Assembly: GCF_023101685.1 (NCBI RefSeq)
Contig: NZ_CP082164.1
Coordinates: forward strand, 2,852,001 to 2,916,000
Origin: Bradyrhizobium sp. 186
GTDB taxonomy: Bacteria; Pseudomonadota; Alphaproteobacteria; Rhizobiales; Xanthobacteraceae
Length of the DNA stretch: 64,000 nt
Reading direction: 5' to 3'
The notes beneath the pieces were generated by a model. The model was not told the origin of the DNA and made no database searches. It worked only from the letters and a program-made list of their open reading frames with translations. How positions within the stretch are numbered: the stretch's first letter is position 1; every line of letters starts with the position of its first letter. The position numbers and the translations under genes are program-made. This document shows, in pieces, positions 9,407 to 16,836 of the stretch.

Positions 9407-9427
9407 ATTGTTGCATAAAAGAACAAT
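9407..9427. promoter_or_regulatory. Inverted repeat, candidate GntR operator
   Basis: ATTGTT, nine spacer bases, AACAAT: a perfect six-base inverted repeat between the divergent lyase and GntR genes, in an AT-rich patch that should also hold their promoters. GntR regulators typically bind such dyads. Assignment to this regulator is inference from position. Confidence 0.45.
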
Positions 9428-9470
9428 CCATGAGACAGTCTGTCAAGCCCTAAACTTTGCGTGCACTGCA

Positions 9471-10382
9471 ATGACGGCATCCGACAGTTCCCGACAGCGC
9501 GCCGCCAGAAACAGTGGTTCTGAGCGTGCCGATCACCTCGGCGGCCTGATCATGGCGCTCGCCCGACGCGAAGGCATGAAGGCCGGCGATCGTTTGGTCG
9601 AACAACGGCTTGCGGATGCGCTGGATCTCTCACGGGCGCCGATCCGGCTCGGCCTCAAGGCTCTCGAGGCGGCGGGGCTGGCGCGCGGCGAACCGCATCG
9701 CGGCTTCGTGCTGGCCAAGAATCCGACGAGCGGCGCAGCCCAACCGGCGCTCGCGGCAGTCAGGCGCAGCGAGCAGGTCTATGCGACCATCGCGGGCGAC
9801 GTGCTCGCGAGCCGGCTGCCGGCTGACGTCACCGAGGCGGAGCTGATGCGCCGCTATGATCTGAGCCGGGCCGAGCTGCAGCGGTTGCTTGACCGCATCG
9901 CGGCCGAGGGCTGGATCGCGCGCCTGCCGGGCTATGGCTGGCGCTTTGCTGAGACCGTCGCCAGCCCCGCCGCGCAAGCCCAGGCGCTCGCCTTTCGCGC
10001 CGCGATCGAGCCGGCTGCGATCGCGCAGCCCCGCTACGCGCTGTCGCAGGGAGTGATCTCACGATTGCGCGAGCGCCAGTGCCGCCTCCTGGATGGCGAA
10101 CTCGAAAAGATGACCATCGGCGAAATCTATCAGTCCGGCTGCGAGTTTCACGAGGAGATTATCCGCGGAGCCGGCAATCCCTTCTTCGTCGAAGCGCTGA
10201 AGCGCGTGAACTCAATCCGACGCCTATTCGCCTATCGCAGTTTCGCTGATCGTGACGGGATGCGGCGACACATTCGCGAGCATTTGCGCCTGCTCGATCA
10301 TCTTGATGCGCGGCGCTATAGCGACGCCGCCGAACTGATGGCCAAGCACCTTCAACGACCGCTGGTGGCAGGCTTGTCCTGA
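9471..10382 (+). CDS. GntR-family transcriptional regulator with two winged helices
   Basis: Probable regulator of the flanking catabolic genes, 303 aa. A first GntR helix-turn-helix lies near residues 22-80 (GDRLVEQRLADALDLSRAP, then ALEAAGLARG). A second winged-helix-like unit follows near 95-160 (YATIAGDVLASRLPADVT, RYDLSRAELQRLL). The C-terminal helical domain contains paired His residues of FCD type (CEFHEEIIRGAGNPFF, REHLRLLDHLDARRY), which usually bind a metal plus a carboxylate effector. The start at 9471 fits the length; a far longer open frame upstream is antisense to the lyase. The double DNA-binding unit is unusual. Confidence 0.85.
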   Translation: MTASDSSRQRAARNSGSERADHLGGLIMALARREGMKAGDRLVEQRLADALDLSRAPIRLGLKALEAAGLARGEPHRGFVLAKNPTSGAAQPALAAVRRSEQVYATIAGDVLASRLPADVTEAELMRRYDLSRAELQRLLDRIAAEGWIARLPGYGWRFAETVASPAAQAQALAFRAAIEPAAIAQPRYALSQGVISRLRERQCRLLDGELEKMTIGEIYQSGCEFHEEIIRGAGNPFFVEALKRVNSIRRLFAYRSFADRDGMRRHIREHLRLLDHLDARRYSDAAELMAKHLQRPLVAGLS

Positions 10383-10501
10383 CGCCTGGCGCTGGAGCCC
10401 TGCGTTTCCGTCAACCCTGATCGCGGCGACATCTGAGCGCGGATCGGTATACTGCCGCCCGAAATGCGGCGGGAACGGCTCCGGCCTGGAATAAGGACGA
10501 G

Positions 10502-12826
10502 ATGATGAGCGAGACGATTGGCTTTCCCGACCCCGGCCTCGACCTGTCCGACGGCTTCAAGCCGCACACCTCGCATTGGGGCGTGTTCTCGGCGCGGAAC
10601 AGTGAGGCGGGGCTGGAGGTCAGGGCGTATGCGGGGGATCCAGATCCGAACGGCATCATCGACAATTTTCCCGGTGCTCTGCGCCACCAGGCGCGCGTCG
10701 CCCAGCCGGCGATCCGCCGGGGTTGGCTGGAGCGTGGCCCCGGTCCCGACGACCGCCGCGGCCGCGACGAGTTCGTCTCCGTCAGCTGGGAGAAAGCGCT
10801 CGACCTCTTGGGGGACGAGCTGTCGCGCATCCGCGACACGCGCGGCCCCGGCGCTGTCTTCGGCGGTTCCTATGGCTGGTCGAGCGCGGGCCGCCTCCAC
10901 CATGCCCAGAGCCAGGTGCATCGCTTCCTCAACATCGCGATGGGCGGCTATGTGCGTTCGGTGAATTCCTATTCCTCGGGCGCGTCCTCGGTGCTGCTGC
11001 CGCAGATCTTGGCGGGCTATGAAGACATCACCAAGCGCAACGTGACCTGGGAGCAGATCGCGACCGAGAGCGAGATCGTGCTGGCGTTCGGCGGCATGGC
11101 GCTGAAGAACTCGATGGTGGCCGGCGGCTCGATCAGCAAGCATGTCGAGCGCGGCGCCATGGAGGAGGCGCGCCGGCGCGGCTGCGAGTTCATCCTGGTC
11201 AGCCCGCTGCGTGACGATCTGCCTGTCGAGGCCGGTGCCGAATGGATGACGTGCACGCCAGGCACCGATACCGCCCTGATGCTCGGCATCGTCCACACGC
11301 TGGTCGCCGAAGGCCTGCACGATCAGGCCTTCCTCGATCGCTACACCGAAGGCTGGCCGGTCTTCCTGCGCTATCTTATCGGCGAGAGCGATGGGCAGGT
11401 CAAGCACGCCGAATGGGCCGCCGCGATCTGCGGCGTCGACGCGAACACGATCCGCAAGCTCGCGCGTCGCCTTGCCGGAAAGCGCGCGCTGATCACCGTC
11501 TCCCATTCGCTCCAGCGCGCCGAACACGGCGAGCAGCCGGTGTGGATGGGCATGGTGCTGGCGGCGGCTCTCGGCCAGATTGGTCTCGCCGGCGGCGGCT
11601 ACGGCTATTCGTTAGGGGCGATCGGCTATTACGGCCGCCGCGTCAACGACGTGCCGGGGCCGACGCTGGGGCAGGGCCGCAACGGTGTCAGGGATTTCAT
11701 TCCGGTCGCGCGCATCGCCGACATGCTGCTCAATCCCGGCAGCACCTATCGCTACAATGGTGAGACGCGCACCTATCCGGATATCCGGCTGGTCTACTGG
11801 GCCGGCGGCAATCCCTTCCATCACCACCAGGACATCAACCGCCTGCGCAAGGCCTTCGCGAAAGTTGACACGCTGGTCGTGCATGAGCTTGCCTGGACCG
11901 CGACCGCCCGGCACGCCGACATCGTGCTGCCTTCCACGATGACGCTCGAGCGCGAGGACATCGGCTATTCCAGCAACGATCCGCTGATGGTCGCCATGCA
12001 CCGCATCGCCGAGCCGTTTGGGCTGGCACGCGACGACTACGAGATCTTTGCCGATCTCGCCGAACGTCTCGGCGCGCGCGAACCCTTCACCGAAGGCCGC
12101 ACGTCAAGAGAGTGGCTGGAACATCTCTACGAGCCGACCCGCGCCTCGCTCGAAGCGCGCGGCTTGGAGGCCCCGAGCTTCGAGGAGTTCTGGCAGCGCG
12201 GTAGCCTGGTCGTGCCGCAACAGCCCGACGACGGCGGCCGGCTGCGCCGCTTCCGCGAGGATCCGGTCGCTCATGCCCTGCCGACGCCGAGCGGACGCAT
12301 CGAGATCTTCTCGGCGAAGATCGCGGGCCATGGCGATGCCGATTGTCCGGGCCATCCGGTCTGGCTCGACAAGACCGACATGCCGAAGCCGGGCTCGCCG
12401 TGCTTCCTCGTTGCCAACCAGCCGGTGACGCGCCTGCACAGCCAGCTCGACTTCGGCGGACATTCGGTTGCCGCAAAACATCGCGGCCGTGAGGTCGCGC
12501 GCATGAACCCGCGTGACGCGGATGCTCGGGGCATCAAGGACGGCGACATCATCCGCCTCTTCAACGACCGCGGCGCCTGCCTTGCCGCGGTCCATGTCAC
12601 CGACGGCATCGCGCCCGGCGTGGTGCAACTGCCGACCGGCGCCTGGTACGACCCGATGGACCCCGAGGACGAAGCGCCGCTCTGCGTTCACGGCAATCCA
12701 AACGTACTCACCCGCGACATCGGCACCTCATCCTTCGCGCAAGGCTGCACGGGGCAGCTGACGACGGTGGAGGTGGAGAAGTTTACGGGCAATCTGCCGC
12801 CGATCCGGGCGTTTGATCCGGTGTAG
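10502..12826 (+). CDS. Molybdopterin oxidoreductase, BisC/DMSO-reductase family
   Basis: Molybdenum bis-MGD enzyme of 774 aa, predicted to reduce an S- or N-oxide. GSYGWSSAG near residues 122-130 matches the family motif that supplies the Ser ligand (Ser128) to molybdenum. No N-terminal Cys cluster for an FeS centre and no signal peptide is seen, as in cytoplasmic biotin sulfoxide reductase BisC. Other family marks are VYWAGGNPFHHHQDINRL, LPSTMTLEREDIGYS and a C-terminal dinucleotide-binding domain. Two adjacent ATGs (10502, 10505) follow AATAAGGACGAG. It sits after the GntR gene with a 119-base gap, so it may belong to the same regulon. Confidence 0.92.
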   Translation: MMSETIGFPDPGLDLSDGFKPHTSHWGVFSARNSEAGLEVRAYAGDPDPNGIIDNFPGALRHQARVAQPAIRRGWLERGPGPDDRRGRDEFVSVSWEKALDLLGDELSRIRDTRGPGAVFGGSYGWSSAGRLHHAQSQVHRFLNIAMGGYVRSVNSYSSGASSVLLPQILAGYEDITKRNVTWEQIATESEIVLAFGGMALKNSMVAGGSISKHVERGAMEEARRRGCEFILVSPLRDDLPVEAGAEWMTCTPGTDTALMLGIVHTLVAEGLHDQAFLDRYTEGWPVFLRYLIGESDGQVKHAEWAAAICGVDANTIRKLARRLAGKRALITVSHSLQRAEHGEQPVWMGMVLAAALGQIGLAGGGYGYSLGAIGYYGRRVNDVPGPTLGQGRNGVRDFIPVARIADMLLNPGSTYRYNGETRTYPDIRLVYWAGGNPFHHHQDINRLRKAFAKVDTLVVHELAWTATARHADIVLPSTMTLEREDIGYSSNDPLMVAMHRIAEPFGLARDDYEIFADLAERLGAREPFTEGRTSREWLEHLYEPTRASLEARGLEAPSFEEFWQRGSLVVPQQPDDGGRLRRFREDPVAHALPTPSGRIEIFSAKIAGHGDADCPGHPVWLDKTDMPKPGSPCFLVANQPVTRLHSQLDFGGHSVAAKHRGREVARMNPRDADARGIKDGDIIRLFNDRGACLAAVHVTDGIAPGVVQLPTGAWYDPMDPEDEAPLCVHGNPNVLTRDIGTSSFAQGCTGQLTTVEVEKFTGNLPPIRAFDPV

Positions 12827-13336
12827 GGGGGCTGGGTAGAGCGCTTGCGAAACCCATCATGCTTCGTCGTCGGACCAACGCCTGAGGGCAACGTTGGTTA
12901 GTCGCTGGGCCCCTCAAATCCCAGCCGAGCAAATTCGGCGAACGACGGCGAAAGGATTCAATGTTCTCCATCGAAATACCGTAGTCGTACGGCCGCGGTC
13001 GGACCTATTTTGCTGAGCCTCAGAACTTGCATTCGACCATTCCGAGTTTCGATCCGCTTTGAATGAGTCCTCTCGTGCCGACTTCATGCGGTTCAACCCC
13101 GTTCGGCTGCAAATACCATTTGGAATCACCTCGCTTGACCTGCACCGGATTCACACGGGTGTTGGGATTTAGCCCTCCTTAACAACTATCGCGAGAGACT
13201 ATCGCCAAGTACTCGTCCGTTATTTTAGGTCGTGCAGGGGATGCGATTGCCGCGGTGAGCAGCGCTTTTTGCTCACGGTCGCTCCTAGTTAGTTGAAAAC
13301 CATTTAGTGGGTCCCGCGTGAAAGGCACTAAAGCCG
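12827..13336. other. Noncoding transition region
   Basis: No gene recognised in about 510 bases. Codon-like GC bias drops sharply compared with the preceding operon. This marks the change from compact GC-rich genes to AT-richer accessory DNA. Confidence 0.5.
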
Positions 13337-13645
13337 ATGGGCTGGGATAAGCGCGAAGCGAAGCGCGTTCACTTCGATCATGAACGCCGAGCGGCTCTGT
13401 TGGCAACCGACGGCACATGGCGGCGCGAGTGCATACTCGTCGATGTTTCGGAATCGGGTGCAAGACTCCGGATAGACGGATCACCAGACGTGCTCGGAGC
13501 CCGAGAGTTCTTCCTGTTACTGTCACCGAATGGCTTGGTTTTCCGTCGATGCGAGTTGGTCCGGCTAGACGGATCGGAGGTTGGTATACATTTTTTGAGT
13601 CCAGATGGTTCTCGTCCATCCTCGATGACTGGTGAAAAGAAATAG
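13337..13645 (+). CDS. PilZ-domain protein
   Basis: A 102-residue single-domain protein. The start of a PilZ fold is visible: KREAKRVHFD (RxxxR-type c-di-GMP binding segment, here R6..KR10) and, about 30 residues later, DVSESGARLRI, the (D/N)xSxxG motif. Such proteins are receptors for the second messenger c-di-GMP. An HD-GYP protein lies 300 bases downstream on the same strand, so the cluster may both sense and degrade the signal. No strong ribosome site, but the ATG fits the domain boundary. Confidence 0.8.
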   Translation: MGWDKREAKRVHFDHERRAALLATDGTWRRECILVDVSESGARLRIDGSPDVLGAREFFLLLSPNGLVFRRCELVRLDGSEVGIHFLSPDGSRPSSMTGEKK

Positions 13646-13674
13646 CCGCAACCGAAATCGTTGGTGCGCCCGCA

Positions 13675-13899
13675 ATGGAATTGATCTGCTTACGAACCAT
13701 TCCGGCCATCGATACAGAGTCGCTGCTGCCTTGTGAAGCGAAAGAGGCGCTCTTTCGCGACCCGCATGGTTTCCTTCTCTACCTCTCCAAAGAGGTCTCA
13801 TCGGCGCCGACGGAAGAAAGACTCGTCCGGCTGGCGACACGTGAGGCGCTCGTCTGGCTGAACGAGGCTCCGCACGATCAAGGATCGTTTTGGGGTTAG
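13675..13899 (+). CDS. Small hypothetical protein (74 aa)
   Basis: Short frame MELICLRTIPAIDTESLLPC, with amphipathic helices and an acidic C-terminal half (ATREALVWLNEAPHDQGSFWG). It lies 29 bases after the PilZ gene on the same strand and ends just before a hairpin followed by six Ts. No known domain recognised. Position suggests co-transcription with the PilZ gene. Confidence 0.5.
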   Translation: MELICLRTIPAIDTESLLPCEAKEALFRDPHGFLLYLSKEVSSAPTEERLVRLATREALVWLNEAPHDQGSFWG

Positions 13900-13904
13900 C
13901 TGAT

Positions 13905-13926
13905 GCCGCCTTGGCCCGGCTTTTTT
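13905..13926 (+). terminator. Weak hairpin with T-run
   Basis: GCCG and CGGC can pair across an eight-base loop and are followed by TTTTTT at 13921-13926. The stem is short, so termination may be partial. It separates the PilZ pair from the HD-GYP gene. Confidence 0.4.
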
Positions 13927-13945
13927 GACCGAGTGGTGCTTTCTT

Positions 13946-14995
13946 ATGTTGGTCCATATAGTCGCCGACGATCCGAAGCAACTATCGAGCGTTCGCTCCT
14001 TTCTCGAACGTGATCACCACACGGTGAGCTCAAACCTGCTCTGTGACGCCGCGTTGAAGGCGAAAAATCCGGAAGCTTTAGTCGTACGGGTAGATTTGCG
14101 TACGACCGAAAATATCCCTGCCCTGAAAAACATGCTGGATGGGGCTCAGCAAACCCGAAAGCGCATTTTCTTGATCGAGAGTCCTGCTCACGTGTGTGTG
14201 TCACAGGCATATGCCTTGGGGGCTACGCTGGTGCTGTCAGGCAATCTGAACGCCGCTAAGCTGTTGCAGGCCCTTTCTCAGGGCCGCAGGGCAGCGAGCG
14301 GCCAAACAGAGGTTGGTCGCGAATCGGAGGCTGTCACTACTGCCGCAGGTGCCATCGCTTCGTTGTTTGCGGCGATGACGAGCGGGATGCCAGTCGATCT
14401 GGTAGGTGCCAAACAATCCGGCACTAGTCTCGCAGACCATATCGCTGAACATGGTCTAACTCACTGGCTCGCAACGGTGCGCCGCCATCATGAAGGTACG
14501 TATCAACACTGCCTGCTTGTCACGGGCATCGCCATCGATTTCGGACTCAGCCTCGGAGTAGGAAGGGCCGATCTCGAACGCCTGCACGAAGCCGCGCTGT
14601 TCCATGACGTTGGAAAAGCCAAGATCCCGCTCGCGATTCTCGACAAGCCTGCGCGACTCGATGCGGGAGAACGAGCGCTCATCGAGACCCATCCTACAGC
14701 CGGATATGAAGCTCTGAAGGCGCAAAAAGGAATCTCAGCCGAAATACTTGATGCTGTCCGACACCACCATGAGTACCTCGACGGCAGCGGCTATCCAGAT
14801 CAACTCTCCGGCGGAAGTATCGCGGATATCGTCCGCATTCTGACAATATCCGACATCTTCGCCGCGTTGATCGAGCACCGGCAATATAAGCCAACTATGC
14901 CAAGACAAGAGGCTTACAATATCCTGTGCGGGATGAACGGTAAGCTCGAAAGGGCACTTGTAAGGGCATTCAAGCCTGTCGCCCTCGATCGCTGA
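13946..14995 (+). CDS. HD-GYP domain protein with degenerate receiver
   Basis: Predicted c-di-GMP phosphodiesterase, about 349 aa. Residues 1-115 resemble a response-regulator receiver fold but lack a convincing acidic pocket. Residues 170-345 form an HD-GYP domain: HCLLV (His188), LFHDVGKAKIP (His220-Asp221), THPTAGYE, HHHEYLDGSGYPD (His274-His275, Asp279, GYP 282-284). These are the metal and signature residues expected of an active enzyme. The in-frame ATG at 13925 overlaps the upstream T-run, so 13946 (MLVHIVADD) is preferred. Confidence 0.88.
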   Translation: MLVHIVADDPKQLSSVRSFLERDHHTVSSNLLCDAALKAKNPEALVVRVDLRTTENIPALKNMLDGAQQTRKRIFLIESPAHVCVSQAYALGATLVLSGNLNAAKLLQALSQGRRAASGQTEVGRESEAVTTAAGAIASLFAAMTSGMPVDLVGAKQSGTSLADHIAEHGLTHWLATVRRHHEGTYQHCLLVTGIAIDFGLSLGVGRADLERLHEAALFHDVGKAKIPLAILDKPARLDAGERALIETHPTAGYEALKAQKGISAEILDAVRHHHEYLDGSGYPDQLSGGSIADIVRILTISDIFAALIEHRQYKPTMPRQEAYNILCGMNGKLERALVRAFKPVALDR

Positions 14996-15115
14996 GAATT
15001 GCCAGTTTCAAGGATTGGAACTCAAAGATGCGCAACGTCCTCAAATTCCCGCTTCGATCATCGAACTATAGTACAGGGACTCCGGAGGAGGCGGAGCATC
15101 AATCATTTCGATCGG

Positions 15116-15313
15116 ATGGAGGCAGTCGCACTGGAAACGAAAGCAAAGGATGAATTGTGTCGCGTGATCTTTCTGGTTGAACTCGCTCTCACCTCTGCTC
15201 ATCAAGTGACAATCCGCTTACGCGGCCCTGCCGTCCGTGCCGGCCTCGAAAAACAGATTACCACTATCGAAGAGCTGGTTCAGCTCGCGCGGGACCGAGC
15301 TTGCCAACTATGA
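15116..15313 (+). CDS. Small hypothetical protein (65 aa)
   Basis: Frame MEAVALETKAKDELCRVIFL, mostly helical, ending VQLARDRACQL. GGAGGAGGCGGAG lies about 20 bases upstream, rather far for a ribosome site. The frame stays open upstream to 14999 with less protein-like composition. Followed five bases later by another small frame on the same strand. No domain recognised. Confidence 0.35.
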   Translation: MEAVALETKAKDELCRVIFLVELALTSAHQVTIRLRGPAVRAGLEKQITTIEELVQLARDRACQL

Positions 15314-15317
15314 TCAT

Positions 15318-15614
15318 GTGGCTATCCGCGATGCGGCCGAGGCAGTCGCGCGGAAGACATACAATCGATGGTCTCCGGTGACACTGGTTTATGTCGGCAG
15401 CCGGTCAGCACGATTTGAAATCTTTGCACGTGCACGGTCCGCAAGTTATTTCAAGCGGATCGCACCGATGCTTGCCTTGCCAAGCCCAGCCGATATGGCG
15501 GCACTGCTTGATAATTTCGGCAAAGGCACTGGGCTTTATCTGCCAAGCTGGAGCTACTACTCCTTGTCGCCACACGAACTGATGGGTTCTGATAAAATTG
15601 GCACAATAGCGTAA
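15318..15614 (+). CDS. Small hypothetical protein (98 aa)
   Basis: GTG-initiated frame (VAIRDAAEAVARKTYNRW) with mixed alpha/beta character and a C-terminal LPSWSYYSLSPHELMGSDK. It starts immediately after the preceding small frame, suggesting a two-gene unit. No family recognised; the start is uncertain. Confidence 0.35.
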   Translation: MAIRDAAEAVARKTYNRWSPVTLVYVGSRSARFEIFARARSASYFKRIAPMLALPSPADMAALLDNFGKGTGLYLPSWSYYSLSPHELMGSDKIGTIA

Positions 15615-15639
15615 GAGACCTAACAAAGAGCGTTCACCA

Positions 15640-15768
15640 TTGACGTTTTTCCCGGTGCAACGCCTGAGCTTCTATGAAGCATTGATTGAAGCAGCCGCTG
15701 AGCGCGCGGCAGAGGCGCGCAAGCCGGCAGACCGCTTCCGGGGAGCGCTAAACACGGATGATCTGTAA
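15640..15768 (+). CDS. Very small hypothetical protein (42 aa)
   Basis: TTG-initiated frame ending FYEALIEAAAERAAEARKP and ALNTDDL. The helical, Ala/Glu-rich composition looks protein-like, and its stop overlaps the ATG of the SRAP remnant. No family recognised; it may be the tail of a lost longer gene. Confidence 0.25.
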   Translation: MTFFPVQRLSFYEALIEAAAERAAEARKPADRFRGALNTDDL

Positions 15769-16015
15769 TCTTTATTCCGTCACCACCACCCGAGCCGCCA
15801 TCCTCGCGCTCTTCCGCGTGGTCAACCGCTACGTTGGCAACCTATAGCCCATGCCCGGCGTCTTCCCCGATAATCCAGCTCCGGGTGATCCGCAACACGG
15901 AAGCCGCGGCCGAGATGGTGCTGATGCGCTGGGGCACGCTGCCACCGCCGCGCACAGGCGGACCGCCGGTCACCAACGCCGGCAACACGTCGCCCCCGCG
16001 CTGAAGAAGCTGAGC
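15758..16015 (+). pseudogene. SRAP (YedK/HMCES-type) remnant, copy 1
   Basis: The translation starts MICNLYSVTTTRAAILALF and continues RVVNRYVGNL-stop-PMPGVFPDNPAP, then in the next frame VIRNTEAAAEMVLMRWG and TGGPPVTNAGNTS. This is the N-terminal third of an SOS-response-associated peptidase, which crosslinks to abasic sites in single-stranded DNA through Cys2. Here an ATC insertion moves the Cys to position 3, an in-frame TAG lies at 15845-15847, there is a one-base frameshift near 15885, and the rest of the gene is missing. Clearly inactive. Confidence 0.75.
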
Positions 16016-16138
16016 GGCGGCACCTGATCCTACGTTGATTTTGGGATCGTCCAAATTCCGATAGCTCTCGGTACTCCACCGGAGGTGCGCCTCGTAGCCG
16101 GTCAAACTATCTTACCGCGCTTCCAGACGGGCTTTGGC

Positions 16139-16240
16139 ATGACGTGCGGCCACGACAAGGACAATCCACCCATCTTTATTTGCGCGAAATGCGGACGGGC
16201 CATGGAGTATCTTGCCACACTGCCAGAGATTGCAGCCCAA
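16139..16240 (+). pseudogene. Fragment of small zinc-ribbon-like protein
   Basis: MTCGHDKDNPPIFICAKCGR continuing AMEYLATLPEI. The CxxC knuckle followed by a beta segment looks like the first half of a rhizobial small protein with two CxxC pairs. The second CxxC pair never appears; the frame runs into sequence antisense to the next gene. Probably truncated. Confidence 0.5.
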
Positions 16241-16284
16241 TCGATCGGGCGTTCCTCCTCGCTTCGAGCCGATCTTCTTTGGCG

Positions 16285-16500
16285 TCAGCGTCCCCTCGGC
16301 AATTCTTCAGCTTCTTCCTTCGCCAACAGCAGGAGCATCTCGATGCCCATCTCACCTTCTTGGGGCGAACTGATGAACCTGATCTCTTCTGCGCTCTCCT
16401 GAAGTGTCGCAATCATAGCGACCGCTTGATGAGCTGTCGGCGTTTCGGTCGCCCAAACATCTCGTTCGTTCTTACGTACAAATCCGATCGTGTAGGACAT
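16285..16500 (-). CDS. Small hypothetical protein (71 aa)
   Basis: MSYTIGFVRKNERDVWATET then a helical, acidic C-terminus (LLLLAKEEAEELPRGR). The start at 16500 follows CTGCAGGGAGGGAGCG, a strong ribosome site. The same frame is open upstream, and an ATG at 16587 would add a transmembrane segment (ALITASILVVLAIYFSAGF), so a membrane-anchored 100-residue form is an alternative. No domain recognised. Confidence 0.5.
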   Translation of the reverse strand: MSYTIGFVRKNERDVWATETPTAHQAVAMIATLQESAEEIRFISSPQEGEMGIEMLLLLAKEEAEELPRGR

Positions 16501-16641
16501 CGCTCCCTCCCTGCAGAAACCCGCCGAAAAGTAGATCGCAAGAACGACGAGGATGCTAGCGGTAATGAGGGCAGTTGCGAGACTCATGCCCACAGTTTCA
16601 AAAGGCAGGCCGCTTTTTCTTACTCGTTCCTGAACTGGAAC

Positions 16642-16790
16642 ATTAGCCGCAACACGGAAGCCGGGACCGAGATGACACTGATGAGCTGGGCACACCACCA
16701 CCGCTGCGCACGGGCGGCCCGCCGTCGCTATCCGCAACACGTCATCGCCGCGGCTGGCTGAAAAAGAACCTTGGGTTCCGATTTAGCAGG
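16642..16790 (+). pseudogene. SRAP (YedK/HMCES-type) remnant, copy 2
   Basis: RNTEAGTEMTLMSWAH in one frame, then the equivalent of TGGPP and IRNTSSPR in shifted frames, and RGWLKKN. It corresponds to the same protein segment as the fragment at 15886-16000 but with different substitutions and frameshifts. It stops just left of the IS701-family element. Inactive scrap. Confidence 0.6.
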
Positions 16791-16836
16791 TCCCAGGCAG
16801 CATGAATGTTCGGACAGACCTGGGTTTTGCGTCGGT

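Noticed and set aside
8484..9470. Extension of the GntR frame to 632 residues
   Set aside because: The extra part is antisense to the HMG-CoA-lyase-like gene; the ATG at 9471 fits the domain.
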